Source: an uncultured Lachnospiraceae bacterium
GTDB lineage: Bacteria; Bacillota; Clostridia; Lachnospirales; Lachnospiraceae
Assembly: GCA_910587085.1 (NCBI GenBank)
Contig: CAJUMC010000005.1
Location: 1-64,000 of the forward strand
Length of the DNA stretch: 64,000 bases
Direction of reading: 5' to 3'
Below are positions 18,371-25,948 of the stretch, one piece after another (positions within the stretch are counted from its first letter, which is position 1; the number at the start of each line of letters is the position of its first letter). Made by a program: the position numbers and the translations under genes. Under the pieces are notes generated by a model. That model was not told where the DNA came from and did not search any database. It saw nothing but the letters and a program-made list of their open reading frames with translations.

Positions 18371-18505
18371 GGGAAAATTTCATTTTTTTGCCGGCCGGCG
18401 GAAATTCGCCGCTTTCCTGTCCGCTCCTACCCGCGGCGAGCAGAATTTCGTTTGCTCCTTCCATCCGGGACATTTTTGTGTTTTCCATATTTTACCATAT
18501 CGTTC

Positions 18506-21500
18506 TCAGCCCTGCAGCATGCTTTCAAACACCTCTCCCGGCACAGGCTTGCAGTAGCGGTAGCCCTGCGCCACGTAAGCGCCGATCTCCAGCATCAGCT
18601 CCGTATCCGCCTCCGTCTCCACACCCTCGCAGACTACCTGCGCTTCCAGCTCCTCCGCCAGATTAACAATGTTCCGCATAATCTTTACCTGGCGCACGCG
18701 GTTTTCCCGGTTCAGCAGGAAGGAGCGATCCAGCTTGATCACCGACGCCGGAATCTGCTCGAACACGCCGAGGGAGGAATAGCCCGAGCCGAAATCGTCG
18801 ATGGACAGACGCACCCCGTTCCTGCGCAGAATATCCACGGTCTCCTTGACGCGCTGCTGTGCAAGCTCCTCCACCACCAGCGTTTCCGTAATCTCCACCT
18901 CAATATACTCCTTCGGTATCCGGTAGCGGGAAATCACTTTTTCAAACCGCTCCGGGAATCCCTCTCTGACAAAATGGATTCTCGAAAAGTTGCAGGAAAC
19001 CGGCACGACCCTCTCCCCTGCATCCAGCCGGCGGCGGAGCATTCTGCACACGGATTCCATCACAAAAAAGTCGATCTCGGTAATTTTCCCCGTCTGTTCG
19101 TAATACGGTACGAAAAAGCCCGGCGCGCGGATTTTCCCCTGATCCGACGGGTCCATAAAGCGCACCAGCGCCTCCGCGCCGACAATGCTCTCGCTGCGGA
19201 TATCCACCTTCGCCTGGTAATACACGGTGAAATCCTTTCCGATATCGACCGTTTCGAGAAGCTTCTCCCTCTCATGCAGCTCCTGCAGCTGATTTCTCAT
19301 CTTATCGTCATAGAACTGTATTTCGTTGCTGTAGCTTCCCTTGAGCGCCTCCGCTGCCTGGGTACCGCGGGCCAGTGCGGCATCCATATCCGTCTGGCCT
19401 TTTTCGAAGCAGTACACACCCATCGCGAGCGTCATGTGCAGCTCCAGCTCCTCGTAAATTTTCCGGGAAAACCGGTTTTCAATCTCGTACAGGCGCTGTT
19501 TTAAGGCTTCCGTATCCTGATAGCGCATAAAAAGAACAAAATGATCGCCGCGGCTTCTGGCATAAAGCTCGTTTCCCCGATCCAGCTCCTTTGCAACCAC
19601 CTCGATAAAATAGGAAAGAATCCTGCGTCCGGCCTGCCAGCCGTACAGCGTGTTGTAGCGCCGGAACTGGCTGATATCCGTGTAGACCACCGCATAGCGC
19701 GCGTTCCGCTCCAGCAGCAGCTTCCTGGACGCCCGGTAATTCAGGTAGTTGAGATTCCATATATTGAAATCCGTGTCCTTGTACATCAGCTTCTGAATGC
19801 GCCTGCTGCTGCGCAGCATGGAGCAGAGCACCAGGATCACCGCAAGCGCCGCGAGTGCAAGCCCTGCGATAATCGGAATGCTGTTGTCACTGATAAACGC
19901 TTCCAGGCTGAGGCGGGAATAAAAATTATCCTGAAGCATATAATCGTTGACCGCCTTGTCGCTGACCTCGGTCAGCTCCTTGTTCAGAATGCCCGAAAGC
20001 GGGGAGGATGCATCCTCCCGCACCGCCATGCAGATCGGATGCACATCGCTCAAAACACTGTAAATTTCCATTTTGCTGAAACTGAATTTCGAACCCAGCA
20101 GAAATTCAGCCAGATAGCCGTCGCAGACCGCTGCGTCCGCCGCACCGGATTTCACTGCCTCCAGGCATTCCAGCTGAGAATCCAGAAGCAGCAGCTGTGC
20201 GCCGTCTGCGGTAAAATCCGTCCAGTCCTCCCTGGATTCATTGCTGTAGGCGAGCGCAAGCGTCTGAATTTTTTTCGACTTATCCCTCTTTTTGCGGACG
20301 ATGACATGGGGCGCCTGCGCATAGCGCTTCGTCAGCACAAGCCCGCTCTGGCGGATATCCTTCAGCGATTCTCCGCAGTAGCACAGAATATCAATACCGC
20401 CGTTCAGCAGCTCTGACCTTGCCTGCTCCATCCCGTCAATCCGGATGTAAGAAATCCGGATGCCCGTGCGCTCCGCCATCCGGTCAAGCACCTGCCTGGC
20501 AAGCCCTTCGGCCCGGCCGCCGTTTTCGTAGGAAAACGGATAATAGCCGTCAAAATACCCTACCATCAGCGTCCCCTTCTGCGCGATATACTGCTTCTCC
20601 TCGTTTGTCAGAAGCACGGTCTGATCCAGCCTATCCTCATAGTATTTCGTCATCAGTTCGTTTTCCAGCGCCGGACGGTTTATTTTGAGGTCGGCGATCC
20701 CCTGGTTTAATTCGCGCATAAGATCGTCGTTTCCCTTCCAGGAAATATAAAAAAATGGTTTTGGCGCAAAACGTCCGATCATGCGCTGCCCCTCTCTGAC
20801 TTCTGTAAGGGAATGTATCAGCGCGTCGATCTCGCCGTCTGCAAGTGCCTTCTGCAGAGCCGCCGTATTCTCATACTCCCTGACTTTCGGGTCCGGAATA
20901 CCGTGCCCCTCCATATATTCATAAAACTCCTGCTTCCGCACATAAGTCTTTACAATGCCGTAGGTAATATTCCGCATAGCATCAAAATCCTCGTAGGCAA
21001 TCCCGCTGTCTCCCTTCGCTGCGATTGCGCCGAAGGTATAGCCGCTGGAGAGATCGGCATACTGGTAAAGCTCCTTCCGCTGTTCGGAAAACTGCGCGGA
21101 CCCGACCAGATCAATTTTCTGTTCGAGCAGCAGCGAAAGCGCCTCGTCCCAGCTGGCACAGTCCACGTATTCGATATCCCAGTCTATGTATGCACCCAGC
21201 GCCTCGAAATATTCCACGTCCATGCCGCCCGGGCTGCCGTCGCTGTTTCTCTCGTGAAAGCCCTCCATCGGGAAAAAGCCGACCCGCACCGTGCGCCGGC
21301 TTCCGTCCGAAACACCGGAATCCCCCCGGGCAGGCTGCGGCCGGCCTCCAAGAGAAAGTTCCAGAATGAAGGAGACGGAAAGCATGACAAGCGCGAGGAC
21401 AAACGCAGCGGCGCGAAGAGCCATGGCATGAAAGGCCATAGCGTGAAAGCGGTGTTTCAGATGCGCTGCCGGCGGGTGCGTCTGCAATGATATTTCTGTG

Positions 21501-21607
21501 CCGTCCGCCGTTTTTTCTTCCCTGATACAAATATTCTGCCTGCCGGCTTCTTCCGCCCTGAACCCTGTCTGCATTTCTTCCTTCTCCCGCATTCCTGCCC
21601 CTTTCAC
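18506..21607 (-). CDS. Double solute-binding-domain GGDEF-EAL sensor
   Basis: A 1033-residue membrane receptor. After a first membrane segment (about 62-90) come two tandem periplasmic-binding (SBP_bac_3) domains, the first opening RTVRVGFFPMEGF (about 105) and the second GTLMVGYFDGYYPF (about 345), then a second membrane span near 575-600, a GGDEF domain and an EAL domain. The GGDEF motif is degenerate (RGDHF near 687), so cyclase activity is doubtful. The EAL side keeps VGAEALVRF (near 814) and DDFGSGYSSLG (near 940), consistent with c-di-GMP hydrolysis. Ligands are probably amino acids or similar small solutes. The GTG at 21607 has GGGAG 5 nt upstream; an ATG at 21592 is an alternative. 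It stands alone. Confidence 0.88.
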   Translation of the reverse strand: MKGAGMREKEEMQTGFRAEEAGRQNICIREEKTADGTEISLQTHPPAAHLKHRFHAMAFHAMALRAAAFVLALVMLSVSFILELSLGGRPQPARGDSGVSDGSRRTVRVGFFPMEGFHERNSDGSPGGMDVEYFEALGAYIDWDIEYVDCASWDEALSLLLEQKIDLVGSAQFSEQRKELYQYADLSSGYTFGAIAAKGDSGIAYEDFDAMRNITYGIVKTYVRKQEFYEYMEGHGIPDPKVREYENTAALQKALADGEIDALIHSLTEVREGQRMIGRFAPKPFFYISWKGNDDLMRELNQGIADLKINRPALENELMTKYYEDRLDQTVLLTNEEKQYIAQKGTLMVGYFDGYYPFSYENGGRAEGLARQVLDRMAERTGIRISYIRIDGMEQARSELLNGGIDILCYCGESLKDIRQSGLVLTKRYAQAPHVIVRKKRDKSKKIQTLALAYSNESREDWTDFTADGAQLLLLDSQLECLEAVKSGAADAAVCDGYLAEFLLGSKFSFSKMEIYSVLSDVHPICMAVREDASSPLSGILNKELTEVSDKAVNDYMLQDNFYSRLSLEAFISDNSIPIIAGLALAALAVILVLCSMLRSSRRIQKLMYKDTDFNIWNLNYLNYRASRKLLLERNARYAVVYTDISQFRRYNTLYGWQAGRRILSYFIEVVAKELDRGNELYARSRGDHFVLFMRYQDTEALKQRLYEIENRFSRKIYEELELHMTLAMGVYCFEKGQTDMDAALARGTQAAEALKGSYSNEIQFYDDKMRNQLQELHEREKLLETVDIGKDFTVYYQAKVDIRSESIVGAEALVRFMDPSDQGKIRAPGFFVPYYEQTGKITEIDFFVMESVCRMLRRRLDAGERVVPVSCNFSRIHFVREGFPERFEKVISRYRIPKEYIEVEITETLVVEELAQQRVKETVDILRRNGVRLSIDDFGSGYSSLGVFEQIPASVIKLDRSFLLNRENRVRQVKIMRNIVNLAEELEAQVVCEGVETEADTELMLEIGAYVAQGYRYCKPVPGEVFESMLQG

Positions 21608-21721
21608 GTTTCTCCCTGCTGCCTGCTTTCTGGTTTTATACCTGCTGATACAGACACCCTTTCCGCACCGTCATGCTGCCCGATGCCGTACCGCATTTAC
21701 ACATATCCCATATAATAAACT

Positions 21722-21895
21722 TTACCATGTTTTCCATGCATATTGCAAGAAAAATCGGATAACTTCCCTGAAAATGCGGCGCTGCAGGACAAGCCCGCCG
21801 GTCAGGTCCTTCAAGACATCCCGAATATCTTCAGCTGTCCGGATATCATACTCTTCTAAGAGATGGCGGATAATGTTCCGTTTCCCTCCCGTCAT
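21722..21895 (-). pseudogene. IS256-family transposase, N-terminal remnant
   Basis: The segment MTGGKRNIIRHLLEEYDIR, then TAEDIRDVLKDLTGG, matches the start of mutator-type (IS256) transposases. Homology ends after about 40 residues, where the family would continue toward the DDE catalytic domain; the rest of the frame (to 21722) is unrelated. No inverted terminal repeats can be paired, so this is a dead fragment. Confidence 0.65.
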
Positions 21896-21959
21896 TCGTT
21901 CTTTGCATAAATATGTTTTATTCTGCAATAATAAAAGATCTCCTATGATTCTTATTTTA

Positions 21960-22127
21960 TCATAAGAGACCTTTTAAAAAGATATGTACAAAAAGTTTCA
22001 CATTCTCAATATTGATAATATCATCCTCGTTCCGATGCATGAAACCGTCAATCACAAGATGGATTTGTTCCATCCATGCCGGAAGGTCTGCGTCTGCTGT
22101 ATAGGTAATCTTCCGCTGCCGGCTTTC
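21960..22127 (-). other. Open frame remnant without start
   Basis: Between the XRE gene and the transposase remnant, 55 codons run without a stop on the minus strand and read like real protein (DLPAWMEQIHLVIDGFMHR, then DDIINIENVKLFVHIF). A TAG precedes it and there is no ATG with a ribosome site. It is probably the 3' end of a lost gene. A hairpin with arms AAATACAAATC and GATTTGTATTT (22140-22165) separates it from the XRE stop codon. Confidence 0.35.
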
Positions 22128-22163
22128 CTATCCGGCGGCAAATACAAATCCAAAGATTTGTAT

Positions 22164-22619
22164 TTACAGCCTCTGTGCCTCCAGCCAGTCGATAAAGCTC
22201 CTTGCGATCGCCTGCTTATACCCCGACAGCCGCTTAAGATCCGCAGAAAGTGCCGCCGCCAGCTCGGAGCTCTGCGATATTCCTGAAGAGAGAGCCGCTG
22301 CAGTTTCGCTTTCCTGCTGCAGCCCTGAAACCGGTTCGGCCGCCAAAAGCAGCCGCGCTCCGTCCATGTTTTGCTGCATCCCCTGCTCTGATCTGCCGGA
22401 AGCAGCCGCGCCGAGCAAAAGCTCGTTCGGGGTGCAGTGCAGCACATCCGCAATCTGCATCAGAACGTCGATCGACGGGATGGAACGGCCGCGCTCAATA
22501 TTGGATAAATATCTGCGGCTTAAATTTGCCCTGTCCTCCACTTCGGCCTGCGTCATGCACAGCCTCCTTCGTCTGACTGCAATCCGTCTGCCGATTTCCG
22601 AGTATTTCATATAATGCAT
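22164..22619 (-). CDS. XRE-family transcriptional regulator
   Basis: A 151-residue regulator with an N-terminal helix-turn-helix (about 5-60: IGRRIAVRRRRLCMTQAEVE, LSRRYLSNIERGRSIPS) and a longer C-terminal region that probably mediates oligomer formation or signal sensing. It is the last gene of the polysaccharide operon. The ATG at 22619 has AAGGCGGG upstream; a second ATG at 22610 overlaps the aldolase stop as ATGA, so translation is coupled either way. The position suggests feedback control of the operon, but no target site is identified for it. Confidence 0.8.
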   Translation of the reverse strand: MHYMKYSEIGRRIAVRRRRLCMTQAEVEDRANLSRRYLSNIERGRSIPSIDVLMQIADVLHCTPNELLLGAAASGRSEQGMQQNMDGARLLLAAEPVSGLQQESETAAALSSGISQSSELAAALSADLKRLSGYKQAIARSFIDWLEAQRL

Positions 22620-24247
22620 GCTGCCCGCCTTTCCTGTCCCGCTTCGATGGACTCCCGCATCCCCCTTCTCACATGCAGATGTTTTTCCTCTGTCAGAAAA
22701 TAGATGGGTATCTCCCCGGCATACCGGGCGAGTACTTCATTCATCCCCTGATTCCTTGCAGCGGCAATCGCGTTATTGACAACTGCCTGTACCGCCCGAT
22801 CCGGGCAATCGTCCGTTTTCTGCGCCGTGTAGCCGTCAAAGCCGGCCAGTGTGATATCCTTCACTCCGGCGGCATCCACGAGAAAGCGGATCAGCATCAG
22901 ACCGGCATTGTCCCGAACCATTTCCGTATCGTTTAGGAGAGACTGATAATCCGTCTGGGCATACACCTGATCCGCGGAAATATTGGAGGTTACAATGCAT
23001 TTTTCCCGCTTATCAGACGGCAGCGAACGGAAACGGCGGAGGTTGCTTACAAAAATAAAATCTGTCCTGCAGCCCTCATAAGCAAAATTGACGCTGATGG
23101 AAATGCAGCCGCTCTGTGACGAGAATGCCGCAATTTTCTCCTGTTCCGCCTCGCAGCTTCCGCCCGGGGCAATCAGCAGGACGCTTTTCCCACACAGCTC
23201 CTCCTTTAATTTCTGCAGATTTCTTTCGTTTGCCACGCCTCTTGTCATATAGCGAACATACAGCGCTTCCATATAATCCTTGTCAAAGACCGCCCGCTTT
23301 TCATCCTGCATCATGGCAAAGATCTCCTCCATATTTTCTACGGTCAGAGTCTCTTTCTCCTCGAGATATCTCGTATAATTCGGATGGGTATTATACATGG
23401 CGGACAAATAGTTCGGCAGCGAATATCCCCAGTAATTCTTCCGGTAAAACGCACCAAGCACCTCATCAATCACGCGCAGCAGCGGATTAATTTTGTACCG
23501 CTCGCCCTCGCTGTCATTGAGATACTCCAGAAACAGCTCTGTATTGAGATTTCCTGCACCGCGCCCCATGCCGAACACCGTGCAGTCAACCAGAAGATTC
23601 CGGTTGGTCGGCATGTCGGCAAGAATCTGCGCGTTCGCGAAGGATAGCTGCATATTGTTATGAGAGTGGAAGCCGATGCAGATGGATTCTTTCATTTTGT
23701 GCTCCAGATTGTAAAACAGCCGCAGCATGTCCTTCCGCTTCATCATTCCGAAGCTGTCCACCATATAAAAACCGTGCGGTTCAAGTTCATTCACATCGCG
23801 GATCAGCCGCGCAAGTTCCTCGTCGGAATAGCAGAGCGTCACCATCGGCTGTACGAAAATCTGGTAGCCTTTTTCCTTGATGATCCGGCAATCTGCAAGC
23901 GCCGCAGCGGCGTCCTTCTTGTGAAATGCGACGCGTATCCCGTCGATCGAGCTTCCATCGTACGGAGGAAGGCTTCGCACATCGTACTCCCCGCAGTTCA
24001 GCATTGCCAGGAACAGCTTTCCCCGCCGCTTTTCCGGCAGAAGCTCTGCAAAATCCGTAAGCTCGCGGAATTTTGTCACCCCGCTTCGACGGACGACCCG
24101 ATCCGTCAAAAAGCCGAGCTCAATCATACCAACTCCGGCCGCCAGCAGGCCCGCCACAATTTTTCTCGCATTTTCCAGGCCGAAGTTCCACTCGTTGCAG
24201 TAGCCTCCGTCCCTGAGCGTACAGTCAAGAACCGTGATTTCTCTCAT
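22607..24247 (-). CDS. HMGL-type (DRE-TIM) aldolase with C-terminal domain
   Basis: A 546-residue protein. The N-terminal 280 residues form a DRE-TIM barrel of the HMGL-like family: VLDCTLRDGGYCNEW (catalytic Arg-Asp) near residue 7 and GFHSHNN (metal ligands) near residue 192. This is the class of 4-hydroxy-2-oxovalerate aldolase and related pyruvate or acetyl-CoA carbon-carbon bond enzymes. From about residue 345 a second domain begins (SVLLIAPGGSCEAEQEKI) that reads like a nucleotide-binding or small-molecule-binding fold. Next to two CMP-sugar synthetases it probably makes a 2-keto-3-deoxy sugar acid from pyruvate and an aldehyde; that role is inferred. The start has GAGGA about 5 nt upstream. 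Confidence 0.75.
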   Translation of the reverse strand: MREITVLDCTLRDGGYCNEWNFGLENARKIVAGLLAAGVGMIELGFLTDRVVRRSGVTKFRELTDFAELLPEKRRGKLFLAMLNCGEYDVRSLPPYDGSSIDGIRVAFHKKDAAAALADCRIIKEKGYQIFVQPMVTLCYSDEELARLIRDVNELEPHGFYMVDSFGMMKRKDMLRLFYNLEHKMKESICIGFHSHNNMQLSFANAQILADMPTNRNLLVDCTVFGMGRGAGNLNTELFLEYLNDSEGERYKINPLLRVIDEVLGAFYRKNYWGYSLPNYLSAMYNTHPNYTRYLEEKETLTVENMEEIFAMMQDEKRAVFDKDYMEALYVRYMTRGVANERNLQKLKEELCGKSVLLIAPGGSCEAEQEKIAAFSSQSGCISISVNFAYEGCRTDFIFVSNLRRFRSLPSDKREKCIVTSNISADQVYAQTDYQSLLNDTEMVRDNAGLMLIRFLVDAAGVKDITLAGFDGYTAQKTDDCPDRAVQAVVNNAIAAARNQGMNEVLARYAGEIPIYFLTEEKHLHVRRGMRESIEAGQERRAACII

Positions 24248-24254
24248 CTCTTCC

Positions 24255-24443
24255 TCACATTCTGCCGCGAAGACGGCATTTTATCATGGAAACTCTGCGC
24301 GGTGCAGGCAGCACTTCTTCAAGATTTACCATCGCCATCCAGTAATTGTCCTCATAAGCTGTCTGCTCCGGAAAAGCAGGTATCTGTTTTTCCAGAAATG
24401 AACCATGCACTACGCCGGTTTTTTCCAATCCTTCCGAAACAGC
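24255..24443 (-). other. 62-codon open stretch after CMP-sugar synthetase
   Basis: Directly after the TGA of the cytidylyltransferase gene the same frame stays open for 62 codons and ends 7 nt before the aldolase start. The translation looks protein-like (GVVHGSFLEKQIPAFPEQ, then AYEDNYWMAMVNLEEVLPAP). No ATG or GTG with a ribosome site is visible. It may be a small gene with an unusual start, a readthrough extension, or a decayed gene remnant. Confidence 0.35.
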
Positions 24444-25115
24444 TCAGCTCAGCCCAAAAGCCTGCTGCCGGAGCATATAGTTAAATACGGCATCCGCAAT
24501 CAGAAAATCTTCCTTCTCGTCAATATCAATCCCCTCAATCCCGCTTACCTCCACCATATACGGCGACTGCCCGATCCGCTGACCGGCATTTCGCATCAGC
24601 TCCGAGCGGTAAATATAGAAACCGCTTGTCTCCTTGAACAGCGGTTCGATATCCTGCGTCCTTGGAATATGATCCAGCTCATAATTAAACGGCTTCCCGC
24701 TCTTCCAGATAAAATCCTGCATGCGCTCCACGGCGAAGGCAGAATCATAGCCTCCCGACAGGACAGCCTCAAGCCCCCGCTCAATGCTCTCCTTCGCAAT
24801 AAACGGGGCTGTCGTATGCGTCATCACATAGACGTCGGCGGGCACCCTTTCGGCAAAGCTCTGCAGTACCTCGTTCATTCTGGTGGAATCCTGATCCAGC
24901 GTGTCCGGTCTCTGCAGAAAGATGATCCCCTCCGGCAGAAAACGGCAGATCTCCGGATTGCTGCAATACACATAGACCTGCTCGATCCGGCCGATTTCTA
25001 GCAGTGTGGACAGAATATACTGACACAGCGGCTTTCCGTTGGTAAAGGGCCTTGTATTTTTCTGCGGCAGCCTCCGGTTGACAAGCTTCATCGGCACGAC
25101 GGCAACAATACGCAT
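24444..25115 (-). CDS. CMP-sugar synthetase (acylneuraminate cytidylyltransferase family)
   Basis: A 223-residue nucleotidyltransferase of the CMP-NeuNAc/CMP-Kdo synthetase fold. It opens MRIVAVVPMKLVNRRLPQKN, a variant of the CTP-binding IPARxGSKRxPxKN loop, and keeps a QRPDTLDQDSTRMNEVL segment and the C-terminal IEGIDIDEKEDFLIA where family members bind metal. It would activate a nonulosonic or related keto acid with CTP. The ATG at 25115 has GGGAGG 7 nt upstream. KdsB ends 58 nt upstream in the present sequence, but in another reading frame would overlap this ATG (see the G11 tract). Confidence 0.82.
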   Translation of the reverse strand: MRIVAVVPMKLVNRRLPQKNTRPFTNGKPLCQYILSTLLEIGRIEQVYVYCSNPEICRFLPEGIIFLQRPDTLDQDSTRMNEVLQSFAERVPADVYVMTHTTAPFIAKESIERGLEAVLSGGYDSAFAVERMQDFIWKSGKPFNYELDHIPRTQDIEPLFKETSGFYIYRSELMRNAGQRIGQSPYMVEVSGIEGIDIDEKEDFLIADAVFNYMLRQQAFGLS

Positions 25116-25173
25116 TATGCCGCCTCCCGGAGAGGAAACCCATTCTCCCGCGGCGCACCGCATCCCTTTTCAG

Positions 25174-25947
25174 CTACACAGTTCTGCCCCCCCCCCCGGA
25201 TCGAACATTCATTCTCTTTTCCAGGATGCCCCTGACCCGTTCCAGGTCGTTTTCCGTATCAACCGCCACCGTTTCGGACTCCACCTCGATATACTGCACC
25301 CGATAGCCGTTTTCGATAAAGCGCAGAATTTCAATATCCTCGATCTCCTCTGCTCTCGCCTTGCCGTACCTCTTGCCGAAATCTGCAAAAAATTCCAGCG
25401 CCGACGGCCGGAAGCCGTAGACGCAGACCTGCTTAAAATAGGCGTAATCCAGACTTCCCTTCGGAAAAGGAGCCGCCGCACGAGTCAGATAGACCCCGAT
25501 TCCGTCCCGGTTGGTAATCACCTTAGGAACCGTGAAATTTACCGCGTCCACCGGGTTCTTTATTTTTGTCATCAGGTTGGTGACCTCCAGATCCGGATTG
25601 CTGTAAAACGGCAGAATCGCCTCCCTTATCACCTCCGGTTCCAGCAGGGGCTCATCCCCCTGGATATTGACATACAGATCTGCTGCTATGCGGGAAGCAG
25701 CTTCCCCGATCCGGTCCGTCCCCGTCCGGTGCCCGTCCGACGTCATAATTACCTTTATATTCAGGCTCCGGCAGACCTCCGCAATCCTCTTGTCGTCCGT
25801 CGCCACATAAACTTCATCCAGTTCCTTCACTTTAAGACACTGCTGATATACCCACCAGATCATCGGCATCCCGCAAAGATCCGCCAGCGGCTTTCCCGGG
25901 AACCGGCTGGACTGATAGCGTGCCGGGATGATTCCTGCTGTTTTCAT
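25174..25947 (-). CDS. kdsB: 3-deoxy-manno-octulosonate cytidylyltransferase (KdsB-like)
   Basis: A 257-residue cytoplasmic enzyme that activates Kdo or a close relative as the CMP sugar. Motifs: AGIIPARYQSSRFPGKPL (CTP loop) at residues 4-21, TSDGHRTGTDR near 70, NIQGDEPLLEPE near 97 and the C-terminal VAVDTENDLERVRGILEK. The natural end falls about here; the last nine residues (SGGGGRTV) come from a G11 tract. A perfect AGGAGG site precedes the ATG at 25947, which follows the previous stop by one base. Kdo enzymes belong to Gram-negative LPS, so their presence in a Gram-positive glycan locus is notable; the true substrate may be another ulosonic acid. Confidence 0.88.
   Translation of the reverse strand: MKTAGIIPARYQSSRFPGKPLADLCGMPMIWWVYQQCLKVKELDEVYVATDDKRIAEVCRSLNIKVIMTSDGHRTGTDRIGEAASRIAADLYVNIQGDEPLLEPEVIREAILPFYSNPDLEVTNLMTKIKNPVDAVNFTVPKVITNRDGIGVYLTRAAAPFPKGSLDYAYFKQVCVYGFRPSALEFFADFGKRYGKARAEEIEDIEILRFIENGYRVQYIEVESETVAVDTENDLERVRGILEKRMNVRSGGGGRTV
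25187..25197 (-). repeat. G11 homopolymer tract at kdsB 3' end
   Basis: Eleven consecutive G on the coding strand near the last codons of kdsB. With 11 G the protein ends RTV; with 10 it ends after six other residues; with 9 or 12 the frame runs 27 codons further and its TAA overlaps the ATG of the next gene (TAATG). Such tracts slip readily in replication. Confidence 0.85.
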
Positions 25948-25948
25948 T

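Noticed and set aside
22140..22165. AT-rich hairpin as terminator of the XRE gene
   Set aside because: The stem overlaps the stop codon and is followed by GC-rich sequence rather than a U-run on the minus strand.
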